This document shows, in pieces, positions 26,658 to 35,084 of a DNA stretch of 64,000 nt; the stretch's first letter is position 1, and every line of letters begins with the position of its first letter. This DNA comes from Paenibacillus sp. V4I7 (GTDB lineage Bacteria > Bacillota > Bacilli > Paenibacillales > NBRC-103111). The stretch is taken from assembly GCF_030817275.1 (NCBI RefSeq), contig NZ_JAUSZD010000001.1, forward strand, positions 186,001-250,000, in the 5' to 3' direction. The notes beneath the pieces are model-generated. The model ran no database searches and was not told the DNA's origin. It saw nothing but the letters and a program-made list of their open reading frames with translations. Both the position numbers and the translations under genes were made by a program.

Positions 26658-27458
26658 TTAGAAAGCCCCCTTAATCAAACCTCCATCAACACGTATCGTG
26701 GCACCACTTATATATTGGGCATAATTACTGCATAAATAGACAACAGCAGCCGCAATCTCATCTGGATAGCCAAACCGTCCTTGGTCATTCGGTATTAAAG
26801 AATTCACTGCATTGGGTTGAATCTCTTCCCATGTTTCGCCCCAGCCCCTGGATGGACCAATGCTTTCGACTAATTCCTTAACCGCGTCTACCAGTATCGC
26901 TCCGGGTGAGACAACATTCGATGTGATACCAGTATTTTTAAGCTCACGAGCTAACGACACCGCAAGATTATGGCGCGCTGCGAGTGTTGCATTGTACTGC
27001 GGATGGGTGTTCATCGGTTGAAGCGCTAGACCTCCACCAATTGTAATAATTCGTCCCCAGTTCAGATCACGCATCTGAGGGACAAGCCTTTGAATCATAC
27101 GAACTCCTGATACCACATTGACATTATAGGTTTCAGACCATTCATCTGCGGTTGCATCCGTCCAGGAAAGATGGCGATAGAAGCCGGCATTATTGACCAG
27201 TATGTGCACAGGGCCGTCGGCTAAAGCTGCTTTTGCTACTGCATCTGCACCGGCGTCTGTAGTGAGTTCGCCAAGTGCCGGTAATGCTGAACCTCCATCT
27301 GCGCGAATGGCTTCAACAACTGCATGGGTACGAGCTTCATCTCTTCCGTGTACAATGACACTTGCACCTTCTGCTGCCAGCATCTTCGCCATAGCCATAC
27401 CCAACCCACTGCTGGAACCAGTAACTAATGCGCGTTTCCCTTTTAATTCTAATTGCAT
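26658..27458 (-). CDS. Short-chain dehydrogenase/reductase with altered catalytic triad
   Basis: A 266-residue SDR, ATG 27458, 9 bp after GAGGAG. The NAD(P)-binding motif TGSSSGLG and the NNAG motif are intact. The catalytic Ser position reads 'ITIGGGLALQP' (Gly instead of Ser) and the YxxxK motif reads 'YNATLAARH': Tyr is present but the Lys is replaced. So it may be an inactive or unusual member rather than a normal oxidoreductase. It ends 'GATIRVDGGLIKG', normal for the family. It forms a cargo block with the MFS pump and TetR gene. Substrate unknown. Confidence 0.85.
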   Translation of the reverse strand: MQLELKGKRALVTGSSSGLGMAMAKMLAAEGASVIVHGRDEARTHAVVEAIRADGGSALPALGELTTDAGADAVAKAALADGPVHILVNNAGFYRHLSWTDATADEWSETYNVNVVSGVRMIQRLVPQMRDLNWGRIITIGGGLALQPMNTHPQYNATLAARHNLAVSLARELKNTGITSNVVSPGAILVDAVKELVESIGPSRGWGETWEEIQPNAVNSLIPNDQGRFGYPDEIAAAVVYLCSNYAQYISGATIRVDGGLIKGAF

Positions 27459-27519
27459 ATATATCATTCTCCTCTAGATAATATTGTTGGTGTTTTTCTT
27501 GTTTAACACTAGTAATGAT

Positions 27520-28920
27520 TTATGCCGGCATCTTGTGTAGCTCCGGGTTGCGACTTCGGAGAAGCAACAGGATAGTTACCGCTGCTAATGAAGCAACAAA
27601 GAGGAATGCTGATCCTGTAATCGTTGCTGAAATGGCGTTTGCGAACTCAATTTTTGAAGCATTGCCTGAAGAATTGTATGCTCCAAAGACTGTAGCCAAA
27701 ATAGCTAACCCCACAGATCCACCGATTTGATGGGCTACATTAACAATTCCAGATGCTGCTCCAGCATCACCTGGTTCAACTTTAGACAGACCTAGTGTAG
27801 TAAATGGAATGAAAACAATTCCTGCTCCAATTCCTAATATAACCATTGGAATTAAGATACCTATATAAAAGTTTGTCTCGAGAGAGATTCTGCTTAACCA
27901 GCTCATACCTACGATAGCGACGAATATTCCTGAAATTAATAGTTTTGACGTACCAAATTTGGCTAACAATTTCGGCACGACATACATCATCGCAAACTGA
28001 ACTGCTGTCATAGGAACGAATGCCAAGCCGGCTTGAAATGAATTAAACCCACACACAATCTGTAAAAACTGCGAAAGGAAATATATCATTGAAAACATGC
28101 CACCAACGAAAAGGAACCTCCCTAAATAGCCAGCGGTTCGTTCACGATTAATAAATAAACGTAACGGCGTGATTGGTTGTTTTGCACGTGACTCAATAAA
28201 TACAAAACTTATCACTAAGACGATACCAATCATCAGGGAAATGATGGTCACTAGGTTTCCCCATCCCTTATCTGCTGCTTGAATGAACCCGTAAACCAAT
28301 GCCGTCATCCCAACAACAGAAGTAAATGCACCAACGAAATCAAATCGACCTGATACCTTCTCTGTATGAGGTAAATATTTTGGCGCTAACAAGAGTAATA
28401 TCATTCCAATCGGAACATTGATAAACATACCTACACGCCAAGAAATCAAATCCGTTAGAAGACCGCCAAGCACAAGTCCCACACTTCCCCCAATTCCAGA
28501 AATTGCGCTATATAGTGCGATGGCCTTTGCTCTTTCTTTTTGTTCAACAAAGATTACTGATAGTAATGCCAATGTAGATGGTGTTGCTAATGCTGCAGCT
28601 ACTCCTTGAAGGGAACGAGAAATTAATAGGAATTCGGTGGAATTGGCTAGTCCAACAAGCAAAGACGCAACCGAAAACAACGCTATCCCAATCATAAAAA
28701 CGTTCTTTCTGCCAAATATATCCCCTGCTCTTGCCCCCAAAAGTAACAGACCACCAAATGCCAAGATATAAGCATTTTGGACCCAAGTTAAAGTCGTAGT
28801 CGAAAGCTGTAAGGTGCGTCCGATTTCAGGTAAGGCTGTAATCATGATGGATGCATCCAAAACAATCATGAGCTGACATGCAATTATGGTTAACAATGCT
28901 ACGCTTTTTGAGCTTTTCAA
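27520..28920 (-). CDS. DHA2-type MFS multidrug transporter
   Basis: A 466-residue membrane protein, TTG start at 28920 behind AGAGGAG. It has about 14 membrane segments, the DHA2 motif 'LDASIMITALPEIGRTL' in the first helix, 'GARAGDIFGRKNVF' in loop 2-3 (motif A) and 'GGSVGLVLGGLLTD' in helix 5 (motif C, antiporter). Proton-coupled export of drugs or small toxins is the expected role. A sigma-A promoter lies about 100 bp upstream. Confidence 0.9.
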   Translation of the reverse strand: MKSSKSVALLTIIACQLMIVLDASIMITALPEIGRTLQLSTTTLTWVQNAYILAFGGLLLLGARAGDIFGRKNVFMIGIALFSVASLLVGLANSTEFLLISRSLQGVAAALATPSTLALLSVIFVEQKERAKAIALYSAISGIGGSVGLVLGGLLTDLISWRVGMFINVPIGMILLLLAPKYLPHTEKVSGRFDFVGAFTSVVGMTALVYGFIQAADKGWGNLVTIISLMIGIVLVISFVFIESRAKQPITPLRLFINRERTAGYLGRFLFVGGMFSMIYFLSQFLQIVCGFNSFQAGLAFVPMTAVQFAMMYVVPKLLAKFGTSKLLISGIFVAIVGMSWLSRISLETNFYIGILIPMVILGIGAGIVFIPFTTLGLSKVEPGDAGAASGIVNVAHQIGGSVGLAILATVFGAYNSSGNASKIEFANAISATITGSAFLFVASLAAVTILLLLRSRNPELHKMPA

Positions 28921-29016
28921 GAAACACACTCCTCTCACAATGAACTGAGAAATTTTTTTACTTTATTGGTCTGCTCTCTTTTATTTATTATTCGCTTCCT
29001 TCCTGAGCACAGCTTT

Positions 29017-29045
29017 ATCATAACACCGTTTAAAAACTTTGTAAA
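29017..29045 (-). promoter_or_regulatory. Promoter of MFS-SDR unit with overlapping palindrome
   Basis: Minus strand TTTACA (29040-29045), 17-bp spacer, TATGAT (29017-29022). GTAAACA at 29041 and TGTTTAC at about 29071 form an inverted repeat overlapping the -35 box, a likely TetR operator. Confidence 0.6.
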
Positions 29046-29086
29046 CAATTTATGTTCATTTTGTCTATAATGTTTACCTATCGTAG

Positions 29087-29257
29087 AATGTTCCTGCTGA
29101 ACGGATCGCCAATGAGACGCGCGGACGGTCTGCGATACGTATGGATTATACCCGGCTGCATCGGGTCAGCTGGCTGATTGCTACCTATAGAGAGGATTTT
29201 TCCATGGAGTTGAGCGGGACCAAACTAGGGTATGTGCAAATGAAAAAGAGGGAATAA
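29087..29257 (+). pseudogene. 3' fragment of an unknown gene
   Basis: An open frame of 56 codons with natural composition ('RIANETRGRSAIRMDYTRL', 'VSWLIATYREDFSMEL') but no start codon or ribosome site; it is closed upstream by a stop next to the promoter region. Its GC-richer codon use differs from its surroundings. It looks like the tail of a gene cut off when the cargo block arrived. Family not recognised. Confidence 0.45.
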
Positions 29258-29361
29258 CTGGGCTAAATGCTTCCGAAGGAGAATAGGAATGGAGTCTTCT
29301 GCAAAAATATCGGGAACTCAATTAAGTTTATTATTGTTTTCCTTTGTAGCTATCCCTCCTT

Positions 29362-29400
29362 TAAAAATGTCCCGATGGCAACAATCATCGGGACATTTTA
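29362..29400. terminator. Bidirectional terminator
   Basis: AAAATGTCCCGATG (29364-29377) pairs with CATCGGGACATTTT (29386-29399). Confidence 0.7.
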
Positions 29401-29438
29401 GGGGCAATTAGCTCTTCAGTATGTTTGTCCGCTTCAGA

Positions 29439-29473
29439 ACAACACTTTATTGTTTAGAACAATACTTTATTGT
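29439..29473. promoter_or_regulatory. Two 15-bp operator-like repeats, right side of cargo
   Basis: ACAACA-CTT-TATTGT (29439-29453) and ACAATA-CTT-TATTGT (29459-29473), the reverse complement of the left-side copies (25491-25636), 20 bp apart. Confidence 0.55.
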
Positions 29474-29555
29474 AATTTGTCAGAAATCCCTTGTACATCA
29501 TATATAATTCTCCATTCAAATAAATTGATCATTCCTCTTATCAGTCATCTACTTC

Positions 29556-30068
29556 TCATATCATCAAGAGCAGTTGCCCCTCACAATGTGCATCGCGCTT
29601 CTGCTTCTTGCCCTCTGAAGAAGCCATAGCTAGTTGAAGTGGAAGTTGAGAAGAAGTCAAAGTATCCTTAGCTGGCCCTACATGATATCCATGCTTTACT
29701 GCAAGTTTCTCAAGTGTTGACAGCTCTCGTTGTCTCTTCTCTTCCTCTACTTCGAATCGAATGACTGGCAGCAACTCTCGCGCGATTGCCTTTAACGCAT
29801 TGCCGATGTCAGTGTAGGAACCGACGCCCCACTCGTAATGATGTTGGAGGAGCTCCTCAAGCAGTTCGATCATTCCTTTACGTCCATCATAGTAATCTAT
29901 GAAGCCATGGCGGTCGTAATGTGCTATGAAACCGCTACGCAGATACAAAAAATCATATAGCGCCTTATCAATCAACTGGGAATCACGTGCTTTGACGACT
30001 TTCATAAATTTCTTATAAATCCTTTGCTTTTGCTGCCCCGTTAAACGAAGTTCATCCTGGAATTCCAT
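29556..30068 (-). CDS. Unknown protein with C-terminal QLLL tail (170 residues)
   Basis: ATG 30068 follows AAGGAGG. Mostly helical, soluble, no known motif; the central 'FIAHYDRHGFIDYYDGRKGMIELL' is distinctive (first 20: FIAHYDRHGFIDYYDGRKGM). It ends in CEGQLLLMI, like four other proteins of this element. It is the last gene of the transcript that begins at 31.2 kb. Confidence 0.55.
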   Translation of the reverse strand: MEFQDELRLTGQQKQRIYKKFMKVVKARDSQLIDKALYDFLYLRSGFIAHYDRHGFIDYYDGRKGMIELLEELLQHHYEWGVGSYTDIGNALKAIARELLPVIRFEVEEEKRQRELSTLEKLAVKHGYHVGPAKDTLTSSQLPLQLAMASSEGKKQKRDAHCEGQLLLMI

Positions 30069-30092
30069 GGACGTTACCCTCCTTAAATAAAT

Positions 30093-30115
30093 AAGGCGCC
30101 TAGATTAGGCACCTT
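30093..30115 (-). terminator. Intergenic hairpin
   Basis: On the minus strand GGTGCCTAATCTAGGCGCC is followed by TTATTTATTT; it overlaps the end of the 30105 gene. Confidence 0.6.
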
Positions 30116-30410
30116 TTATCTCCATATGATATTTCTTTTCCTTTACAGCATCATCATATCGCTCTACGACAATGACTTGATCATACCTCTGTTCGAACAC
30201 ACCTGGAACCTCGTACAATAAATAGAATCGACCGCTAACCTCTCCGCGATATGAAGCGGGGAAAGCATCATATTCTTCCATCAACAGTAGAGGAAGAATA
30301 GATATATCTTTTGAGTACCCTCGCGCATTTCTAGCCGATACGGCAGCCATGATATCATTCTCTACATGTACGATCCGTTCATTTATAGCTTCATACAGGC
30401 AAAATTTCAT
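30105..30410 (-). CDS. Unknown small protein (101 residues)
   Basis: ATG 30410 behind GAGGAGGTAG. A soluble alpha/beta protein, second gene after leader B. No known motif. Confidence 0.55.
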   Translation of the reverse strand: MKFCLYEAINERIVHVENDIMAAVSARNARGYSKDISILPLLLMEEYDAFPASYRGEVSGRFYLLYEVPGVFEQRYDQVIVVERYDDAVKEKKYHMEIKGA

Positions 30411-30443
30411 GTGCCTCTACCTCCTCTTTCATATGTAAACCTT

Positions 30444-31022
30444 TTATCCGAAACTACCTTCACATACGAGTTGGTCCTCAGGATCTTCAAGAATGCCGCA
30501 AGTAAGTACAAAGTCGACATCATTCCTTAGATCCTCTTCGGACCTCCCCGTTGAGTCGAGGATAGTTTTTACTGGATATTTCCCTACATAAAAAAAGGTC
30601 ATCATACTAGCTGGGACGCCCATTCTGCGATACTTAACCAGTTTTCTAACGAGCAATCCGTACTCACTCATTGTCACAAGATTAATGTCCATGATGTCAT
30701 CAATGAGTTCGTAAAGATCAGCCATCACTTTGTCAGCACCATTTTTTCCCGATCGTTCAAGTTGTCGGAGATCCAGCATCGAGTAGCCAGCCTCAAGTAA
30801 TAGCCAAACAGCCTTTACTTCGTACTTGTTTTGAGGATTAGTAAGCATCCTACTTAGACTACCGCTTAATTGCATTAGTTCGGATGAATCCATACCCAGC
30901 AGTACTAATAGATGTCCAATTACCGAGAAGCGGGTTCGTTCTCCAGAAGACTCGATATATTCCGCATTCTCTGAAATCCCTCGTTCTTTCACAACATCAA
31001 GCAAATCTTGTAATTTTCTCAT
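30444..31022 (-). CDS. Unknown helical protein (192 residues)
   Basis: ATG 31022, six bases after AGAGGG. Almost entirely helical with many Leu and Met ('LSELIVS'-like heptads are absent, 'LLVLLGMDSSELMQLSGSL' present). First gene after leader B. Function unknown. Confidence 0.55.
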   Translation of the reverse strand: MRKLQDLLDVVKERGISENAEYIESSGERTRFSVIGHLLVLLGMDSSELMQLSGSLSRMLTNPQNKYEVKAVWLLLEAGYSMLDLRQLERSGKNGADKVMADLYELIDDIMDINLVTMSEYGLLVRKLVKYRRMGVPASMMTFFYVGKYPVKTILDSTGRSEEDLRNDVDFVLTCGILEDPEDQLVCEGSFG

Positions 31023-31074
31023 GTTCATCCCTCTTAGGGAATCCCTCCTTTGTTTTCATAGATGTGTTTACCTG

Positions 31075-31197
31075 CAAAAAAAAGAAAGCCCTATGCAGAT
31101 GGACTTTGATAGCCATAAAAAAATAAGGCTAAACAAAATTCCGCCACATAGGGCTTTCGACTTGAGCAAGGTGTAACATATCTTTAGGGGAATTATA
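31075..31197 (-). promoter_or_regulatory. Promoter and leader element, family member B
   Basis: Minus strand: -10 TATAAT (31192-31197), then TTACACCTTGCTCAAGTC, AAGCCCTATGTGGCGGAATT and, after an inner part, GCATAGGGCTTTCTTTTTTTT. AAGCCCTATG (31147-31156) pairs perfectly with CATAGGGCTT (31086-31095) as an intrinsic terminator 50 bp before the 31022 gene. Confidence 0.7.
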
Positions 31198-31237
31198 TCA
31201 TAAATATATTCCGTTTGGAAGATATTGTGTAGTCAGT

Positions 31238-31378
31238 TTACGTTAGTCGATCCATTTTTTCATTCAATTTCCGAAGCATTTCAGCTCTCTTCGTTTTCCG
31301 TTCCTTCATCAACTGCTCTATCGATCGCATTTCTACTTTTTGCGGTTTCCGTATAAATGAAAGAACATTTCCTTTCAT
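31238..31378 (-). CDS. Basic peptide gene (46 residues)
   Basis: ATG 31378 follows GGAGGGTAGAG; the stop is TAA at 31238. The product is basic and helical ('SIEQLMKERKTKRAEMLRKL'), probably DNA- or RNA-binding or a short coiled coil. It precedes leader B and has its own upstream region shared with the divergent AbrB-like gene. Confidence 0.6.
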   Translation of the reverse strand: MKGNVLSFIRKPQKVEMRSIEQLMKERKTKRAEMLRKLNEKMDRLT

Positions 31379-31508
31379 CTCTACCCTCCTTCAAAGAATG
31401 ATACTGTCATTATAAAAAATATGCTATTTCGTTTCTCCAAACTCACCTTGACATTTTCCTTACACTTCCTAACTGTGTGAAGTAAGGATATGTAAGGAGG
31501 TAATATTG

Positions 31509-32108
31509 ATGTTTAAATCCACAATAACAAGTAAAGGTCAACTAACCGTTCCAAAAGAAATTCGTGAACTTCTCAACCTTAATACAGGAGATGGTGTTGT
31601 TTTTAAGGTTAATGATGCGAGAAATATAGTTGTTACGTTTGAAAAAGATGAAGAAGTTATAGAATGTCCTATTTGTAAAGGGTTTGACCCTTTCTATTTT
31701 AATGCAAACTATGGATCTTGCTTTTTATGTGATCAAACAAAGTATGTTAATGCAAAGATTTCAGCATGGCAACAAATAGGAATGATTAAATCAATAAAAT
31801 ATGGTGTATCAGTTTCTGTTATTCAACACGAGAAAGGTTCCAATGGAGAGTTTATTCAGAGTTTAATCCCTAAAGTTAAACTCTACAGCAAAAAATACTC
31901 TGAGGAATTACTTGATATTGCACACGACTATCTTCAAATGAAATATATAGTGGAGTACGCCCCTCGAAATCAATTTGAACCTGAAAAATTTATGAACCTA
32001 ACTGAAATTATCTTGGATGAAATCCTTGCATTATTGAAAAGCGAAGCCGCAAAAGAAGAATCTAGAAGATGGTTTATCAATCTACTGGAAATTAGTCAGG
32101 CTGATTAA
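31509..32108 (+). CDS. AbrB/SpoVT-domain regulator with zinc knuckle
   Basis: A 199-residue protein. ATG 31509 has AAGGAGG at 8 bp; a TTG directly before it is also possible. Residues 1-48 are a swapped-hairpin AbrB DNA-binding domain ('STITSKGQLTVPKEIRELL'), next comes 'CPICKGF...CFLC', two CxxC pairs that should bind zinc, and then a helical C-terminal domain. AbrB-type proteins are transition-state regulators and plasmid antitoxins. It is divergent from the minus-strand element genes and could regulate them. An inverted repeat CTTACACTTC/GAAGTAAG (about 31463-31490) upstream may be its own operator. Confidence 0.8.
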   Translation: MFKSTITSKGQLTVPKEIRELLNLNTGDGVVFKVNDARNIVVTFEKDEEVIECPICKGFDPFYFNANYGSCFLCDQTKYVNAKISAWQQIGMIKSIKYGVSVSVIQHEKGSNGEFIQSLIPKVKLYSKKYSEELLDIAHDYLQMKYIVEYAPRNQFEPEKFMNLTEIILDEILALLKSEAAKEESRRWFINLLEISQAD

Positions 32109-32111
32109 AAA

Positions 32112-32140
32112 TAAAAGCCGTCGCATCACGACGGCTAAAT
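32112..32140. terminator. Convergent bidirectional terminator
   Basis: AGCCGTCG (32116-32123) pairs with CGACGGCT (32129-32136), with A-rich sequence before and an A/T tail after. Confidence 0.7.
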
Positions 32141-32150
32141 ACTTATCAAT

Positions 32151-32357
32151 TTAGTTATGCAATAAGACGGCAGACTCCTTCTTGCTGTTCTTCATAACAG
32201 CTGAAGCTTGATCTGCAATAGAACTAACCATACGAAGACGATCATCTGTATCCATATTACGATTATTATTAATCTGTCTCAGCTGCATAGCTAGCGCCAA
32301 CAGTTGATCCGCTTCAGAAAGAGACTTTTTGCGAAAGAAGCTCCAAAAGAATTGCAT
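32151..32357 (-). CDS. Small helical protein (68 residues)
   Basis: ATG 32357 with AGGTGG 8 bp upstream. It overlaps the 3' end of the GAF gene by 44 bp, so it is probably coupled. Helical, Asn/Arg-rich ('LRQINNNRNMDTDDRLRMV'). Not recognised. Confidence 0.5.
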   Translation of the reverse strand: MQFFWSFFRKKSLSEADQLLALAMQLRQINNNRNMDTDDRLRMVSSIADQASAVMKNSKKESAVLLHN

Positions 32358-33453
32358 GCTCGTCACCACCTAACCGAACTTGATAAGATAGCTCAATTAA
32401 TAGACTCAATTGAATGATATTTAGATATCGCTCAATGTTGTCAAAATCTGCTTCACTTACCTCATCCTTAGATTGAGAGGCTACTACTACGACACCAATC
32501 ATTTCCCCATGGTGCATAATCGGGAGCCCTACAATACTATTATATCTTCTTTCGCCTTGCTTGACAATGATATGTGCTGCCTGTGAAGAAATGTCAGTAT
32601 AGAGAATCCTTCGGTTCTCTTCCCACACTTGACCCACAAATCCTTCTCCCTTTGAAAACTTCAAACTTCCGTCAATAGAACTTCCACTTCTGCATTCCCC
32701 AACAAGTACCATGCTCTCTTCGGGGATATTCCTCAAAAAAATGTAAGCATGTTTGTTGTTTGTGCTGTCAATTGTAGTGCTACAGATTTCGGCACAAATT
32801 GAACTCAGAAATAAGTTTAGACGATACGGTTCCTTGTCTCTCAAAGTAAACGATTTTGCAGCCAAGTTGTAACATTTTCCTATTAAATGATCAAGGTTCA
32901 TTACAAGTCTACGTTCACGCAATGTATCTTTCACTGTCACATTGAGTTCATCAAACACAATAGTATGAGCTGCGTTTAGTGCTTCCAACTCAGTTATTCT
33001 TTGTTGCAACTTCTTAATTTCTTCATCTTTCCCAACTTGCTTATACTGTTCTACCGCATATTCATGATGTAAGAGATTAGGAAACCAGGAATATAATTGC
33101 CCTCGCTCTTTATCCCGGCTACAAAGCCATAAGGCCCAACCACCGAGCACTCTGTACATTCCGATCCACGCGAAAACCAAAAACATTAAAACAATAAAAA
33201 GGGTCTTATTATTGAATGTCCCGTTTGAAACAAACAGGAAGGTACAAACGGTGTTAATTCCATTATAAATCAACACAATTATTTGGGGCACAGCTCCGTC
33301 TACCGCTGCGTCAATACCATACAGTGTTACACATGTAAGAACCAATGCCATAATTCCAGCGATTACCATCCTTCGTTTGTATCCCTTTTTAGGATTATAC
33401 GACGGGTAGTATCCTTGTTCTGTCACTTGTTCCATATTTGGTTGAGTTTGCAT
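32314..33453 (-). CDS. GAF-domain membrane sensor
   Basis: A 379-residue protein. Three membrane segments (about residues 29-51, 54-75 and 83-110) are followed by a short coiled coil (about 143-165) and a GAF domain (about 195-360: 'GECRSGSSIDGSL', 'GFVGQVWEENRRILYTDIS', 'SIVGLPIMHHGEMIGVVVVAS'). There is no kinase, cyclase or HTH output domain, so it probably acts through a partner, perhaps the 33486 gene 32 bp upstream. The ligand is unknown. Start ATG 33453 behind AAAGGAG. Confidence 0.75.
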   Translation of the reverse strand: MQTQPNMEQVTEQGYYPSYNPKKGYKRRMVIAGIMALVLTCVTLYGIDAAVDGAVPQIIVLIYNGINTVCTFLFVSNGTFNNKTLFIVLMFLVFAWIGMYRVLGGWALWLCSRDKERGQLYSWFPNLLHHEYAVEQYKQVGKDEEIKKLQQRITELEALNAAHTIVFDELNVTVKDTLRERRLVMNLDHLIGKCYNLAAKSFTLRDKEPYRLNLFLSSICAEICSTTIDSTNNKHAYIFLRNIPEESMVLVGECRSGSSIDGSLKFSKGEGFVGQVWEENRRILYTDISSQAAHIIVKQGERRYNSIVGLPIMHHGEMIGVVVVASQSKDEVSEADFDNIERYLNIIQLSLLIELSYQVRLGGDEHAILLELLSQKVSF

Positions 33454-33485
33454 CTTCTTTTTCTCCTTTGCTCAATAAGGATGAT

Positions 33486-34325
33486 TCATTTTCGGTCTAG
33501 TGTGCAAACCTCTGGAGAATGCACCAGGAAACCATCTCCGATGTCCACCGGCTCTTTAGCCATCAAATAACCCCATGCCCGTAAGACCCAAAACCCCTTT
33601 CTTATCCGAAGCTTTGGGGGCTCTTCTAGGACTGTGTAGATTATGGCATTTTTCTGATTGGCTAATTGCAGGACATTATCCTCAAGTATCCAAACATAAT
33701 TCTTCAACGATTCGATAACTGTACCCTCCGGAGGACATTCACTTTCCATGAGGTTCGCTGCCTGAACGAATCGTTCATACTTTTGTCGTTCTACTTCGCT
33801 ATGGAGGTAAGGACCGACATACATAAAGCGCTCATTCGGACGTCGATAAAAGCGCGAGAAAACATCACCACACTCAAAGATAGTTTCCCATCCCTCATGT
33901 AATTCGGCATAGCTGTCAGCAATATCCTGCCGAAGGCGAAATCCTTCCCTGTACAATAGATCAATCGACATCTCATTCATAATCGATTCTTTGATGAACA
34001 AAAACTTTGCGGTTCCGTCATCCTCTACATTAAAGACTACATCAATCAGTCCATTAGTGAAGAGCTTTTTACTAACCGGTTCCTCTTCAAATCCGCTGAT
34101 CCGTTGAAGTCGCTGGTCAAACTGAAAATCCAACCCTTGCAAACGTTCAACTGTAAATACCGATTTGAAAACACCATTTTGAATCTCCCTGCAAAGGGAA
34201 ATCTCGGATTCAAGGGACCTATTTACAATGACTTCCGACATCAGTTGCCTTCTGCTCTCTTCTGTTTCCACAAGAATTCGCTTTTCCCGCTCCAGAGTCT
34301 CATCAATCATCATTTGTTCGTGCAT
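33486..34325 (-). CDS. Unknown protein with N-terminal coiled coil (279 residues)
   Basis: ATG 34325 lies 9 bp after GGAGG; a GTG two codons earlier is too close. The first 45 residues are a charged helix, the rest alpha/beta with no motif I know ('YRRPNERFMYVGPYLHSEV'). First gene after leader D and directly before the GAF sensor gene, so possibly its partner. Confidence 0.5.
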   Translation of the reverse strand: MHEQMMIDETLEREKRILVETEESRRQLMSEVIVNRSLESEISLCREIQNGVFKSVFTVERLQGLDFQFDQRLQRISGFEEEPVSKKLFTNGLIDVVFNVEDDGTAKFLFIKESIMNEMSIDLLYREGFRLRQDIADSYAELHEGWETIFECGDVFSRFYRRPNERFMYVGPYLHSEVERQKYERFVQAANLMESECPPEGTVIESLKNYVWILEDNVLQLANQKNAIIYTVLEEPPKLRIRKGFWVLRAWGYLMAKEPVDIGDGFLVHSPEVCTLDRK

Positions 34326-34373
34326 ATGCACAAACCTCCTTTAAACATCATAGTAAACGATTCAAATTCCACG

Positions 34374-34491
34374 AAAAAAAGCCCAGAGTGGAGAATCCTT
34401 TAAGCTGAGGACATACCTCTGCCTTGATAGATTCTGCCACTAGGGCTTCAGGCTTGCGTAAATGAAAAGAACGTTTCTGGTAATGATCATA
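34374..34491 (-). promoter_or_regulatory. Promoter and leader element, family member D
   Basis: Minus strand: -10 TATGAT (34486-34491), TTTACGCAAGCC, then AAGCCCTAGTGGCAGAATC, an inner stem-loop, and GGATTCTCCACTCTGGGCTT plus TTTTTT. The two arms pair over about 17 bp with small bulges, giving a very strong terminator about 45 bp before the 34325 gene. Confidence 0.7.
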
Positions 34492-34680
34492 GCATAGGAT
34501 TGAAGATTTTGGGAATAAAAAAGGATGAGCAAACTAAAGACTGCAAATGTGTCAGTATAAATACCAATCCTCTTATTAATACAGTACTTACGTTCATACA
34601 TTAAACAAACGCAGAACGATAGTTCAATTCACTAATACTTTTTTTACCAAGTCATAACGTTATTGTAAAAGAACATAAAA

Positions 34681-34725
34681 ATGGATAGAGCCTCAGATGT
34701 AATCTGAAAACTCTATCCATTCTTA
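34681..34725 (-). terminator. Terminator after the ThiF-cassette operon
   Basis: ATGGATAGAG (34681-34690) pairs with CTCTATCCAT (34711-34720); the minus strand continues with TTTTTATG. Confidence 0.75.
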
Positions 34726-34739
34726 AAACGAATCCCTGC

Positions 34740-35084
34740 CTACTTTAAGCGTAAAAGCAATTGTTCATTATTTGATTCGGACATTCTTTGTTCAAGCGGC
34801 CGATAGAAAGGAACTTCATTCTTCATAAGCTGCCTCAGAATAAGACTGTACCTGTCGGAACGCTGTGGGTTGTTATAAGTCTTTAAAATACGAGCTAATT
34901 CTTCAATAAGTGTTTCCTCGTCTTCTAAAAGGATATCCTTGCGCTCAATAAATACGACACTACCATCTTGACGTTTAGCACGATAGGCAGAAGAGTGTAA
35001 TGTCTTAGGCCGCGTAGTTACCGGGCATTTGACAACCTCAACTCGTTCCTCGCGAGATAACCAGCTTGCGTGAATGGAAGTCAT
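34740..35084 (-). CDS. Unknown small protein coupled to the ThiF-like gene, QLLL tail
   Basis: A 114-residue protein. ATG 35084 overlaps the stop of the ThiF-like gene (ATGA) and follows GAGGAGG. It has a beta-rich start ('VEVVKCPVTTRPKTLHSSAY') and helical end, and finishes with EQLLLRLK. It might be the substrate or a small modifier of the cassette; unlike ubiquitin-like proteins it does not end in Gly-Gly, so this remains open. Last gene of the operon that begins at 39.7 kb. Confidence 0.55.
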   Translation of the reverse strand: MTSIHASWLSREERVEVVKCPVTTRPKTLHSSAYRAKRQDGSVVFIERKDILLEDEETLIEELARILKTYNNPQRSDRYSLILRQLMKNEVPFYRPLEQRMSESNNEQLLLRLK

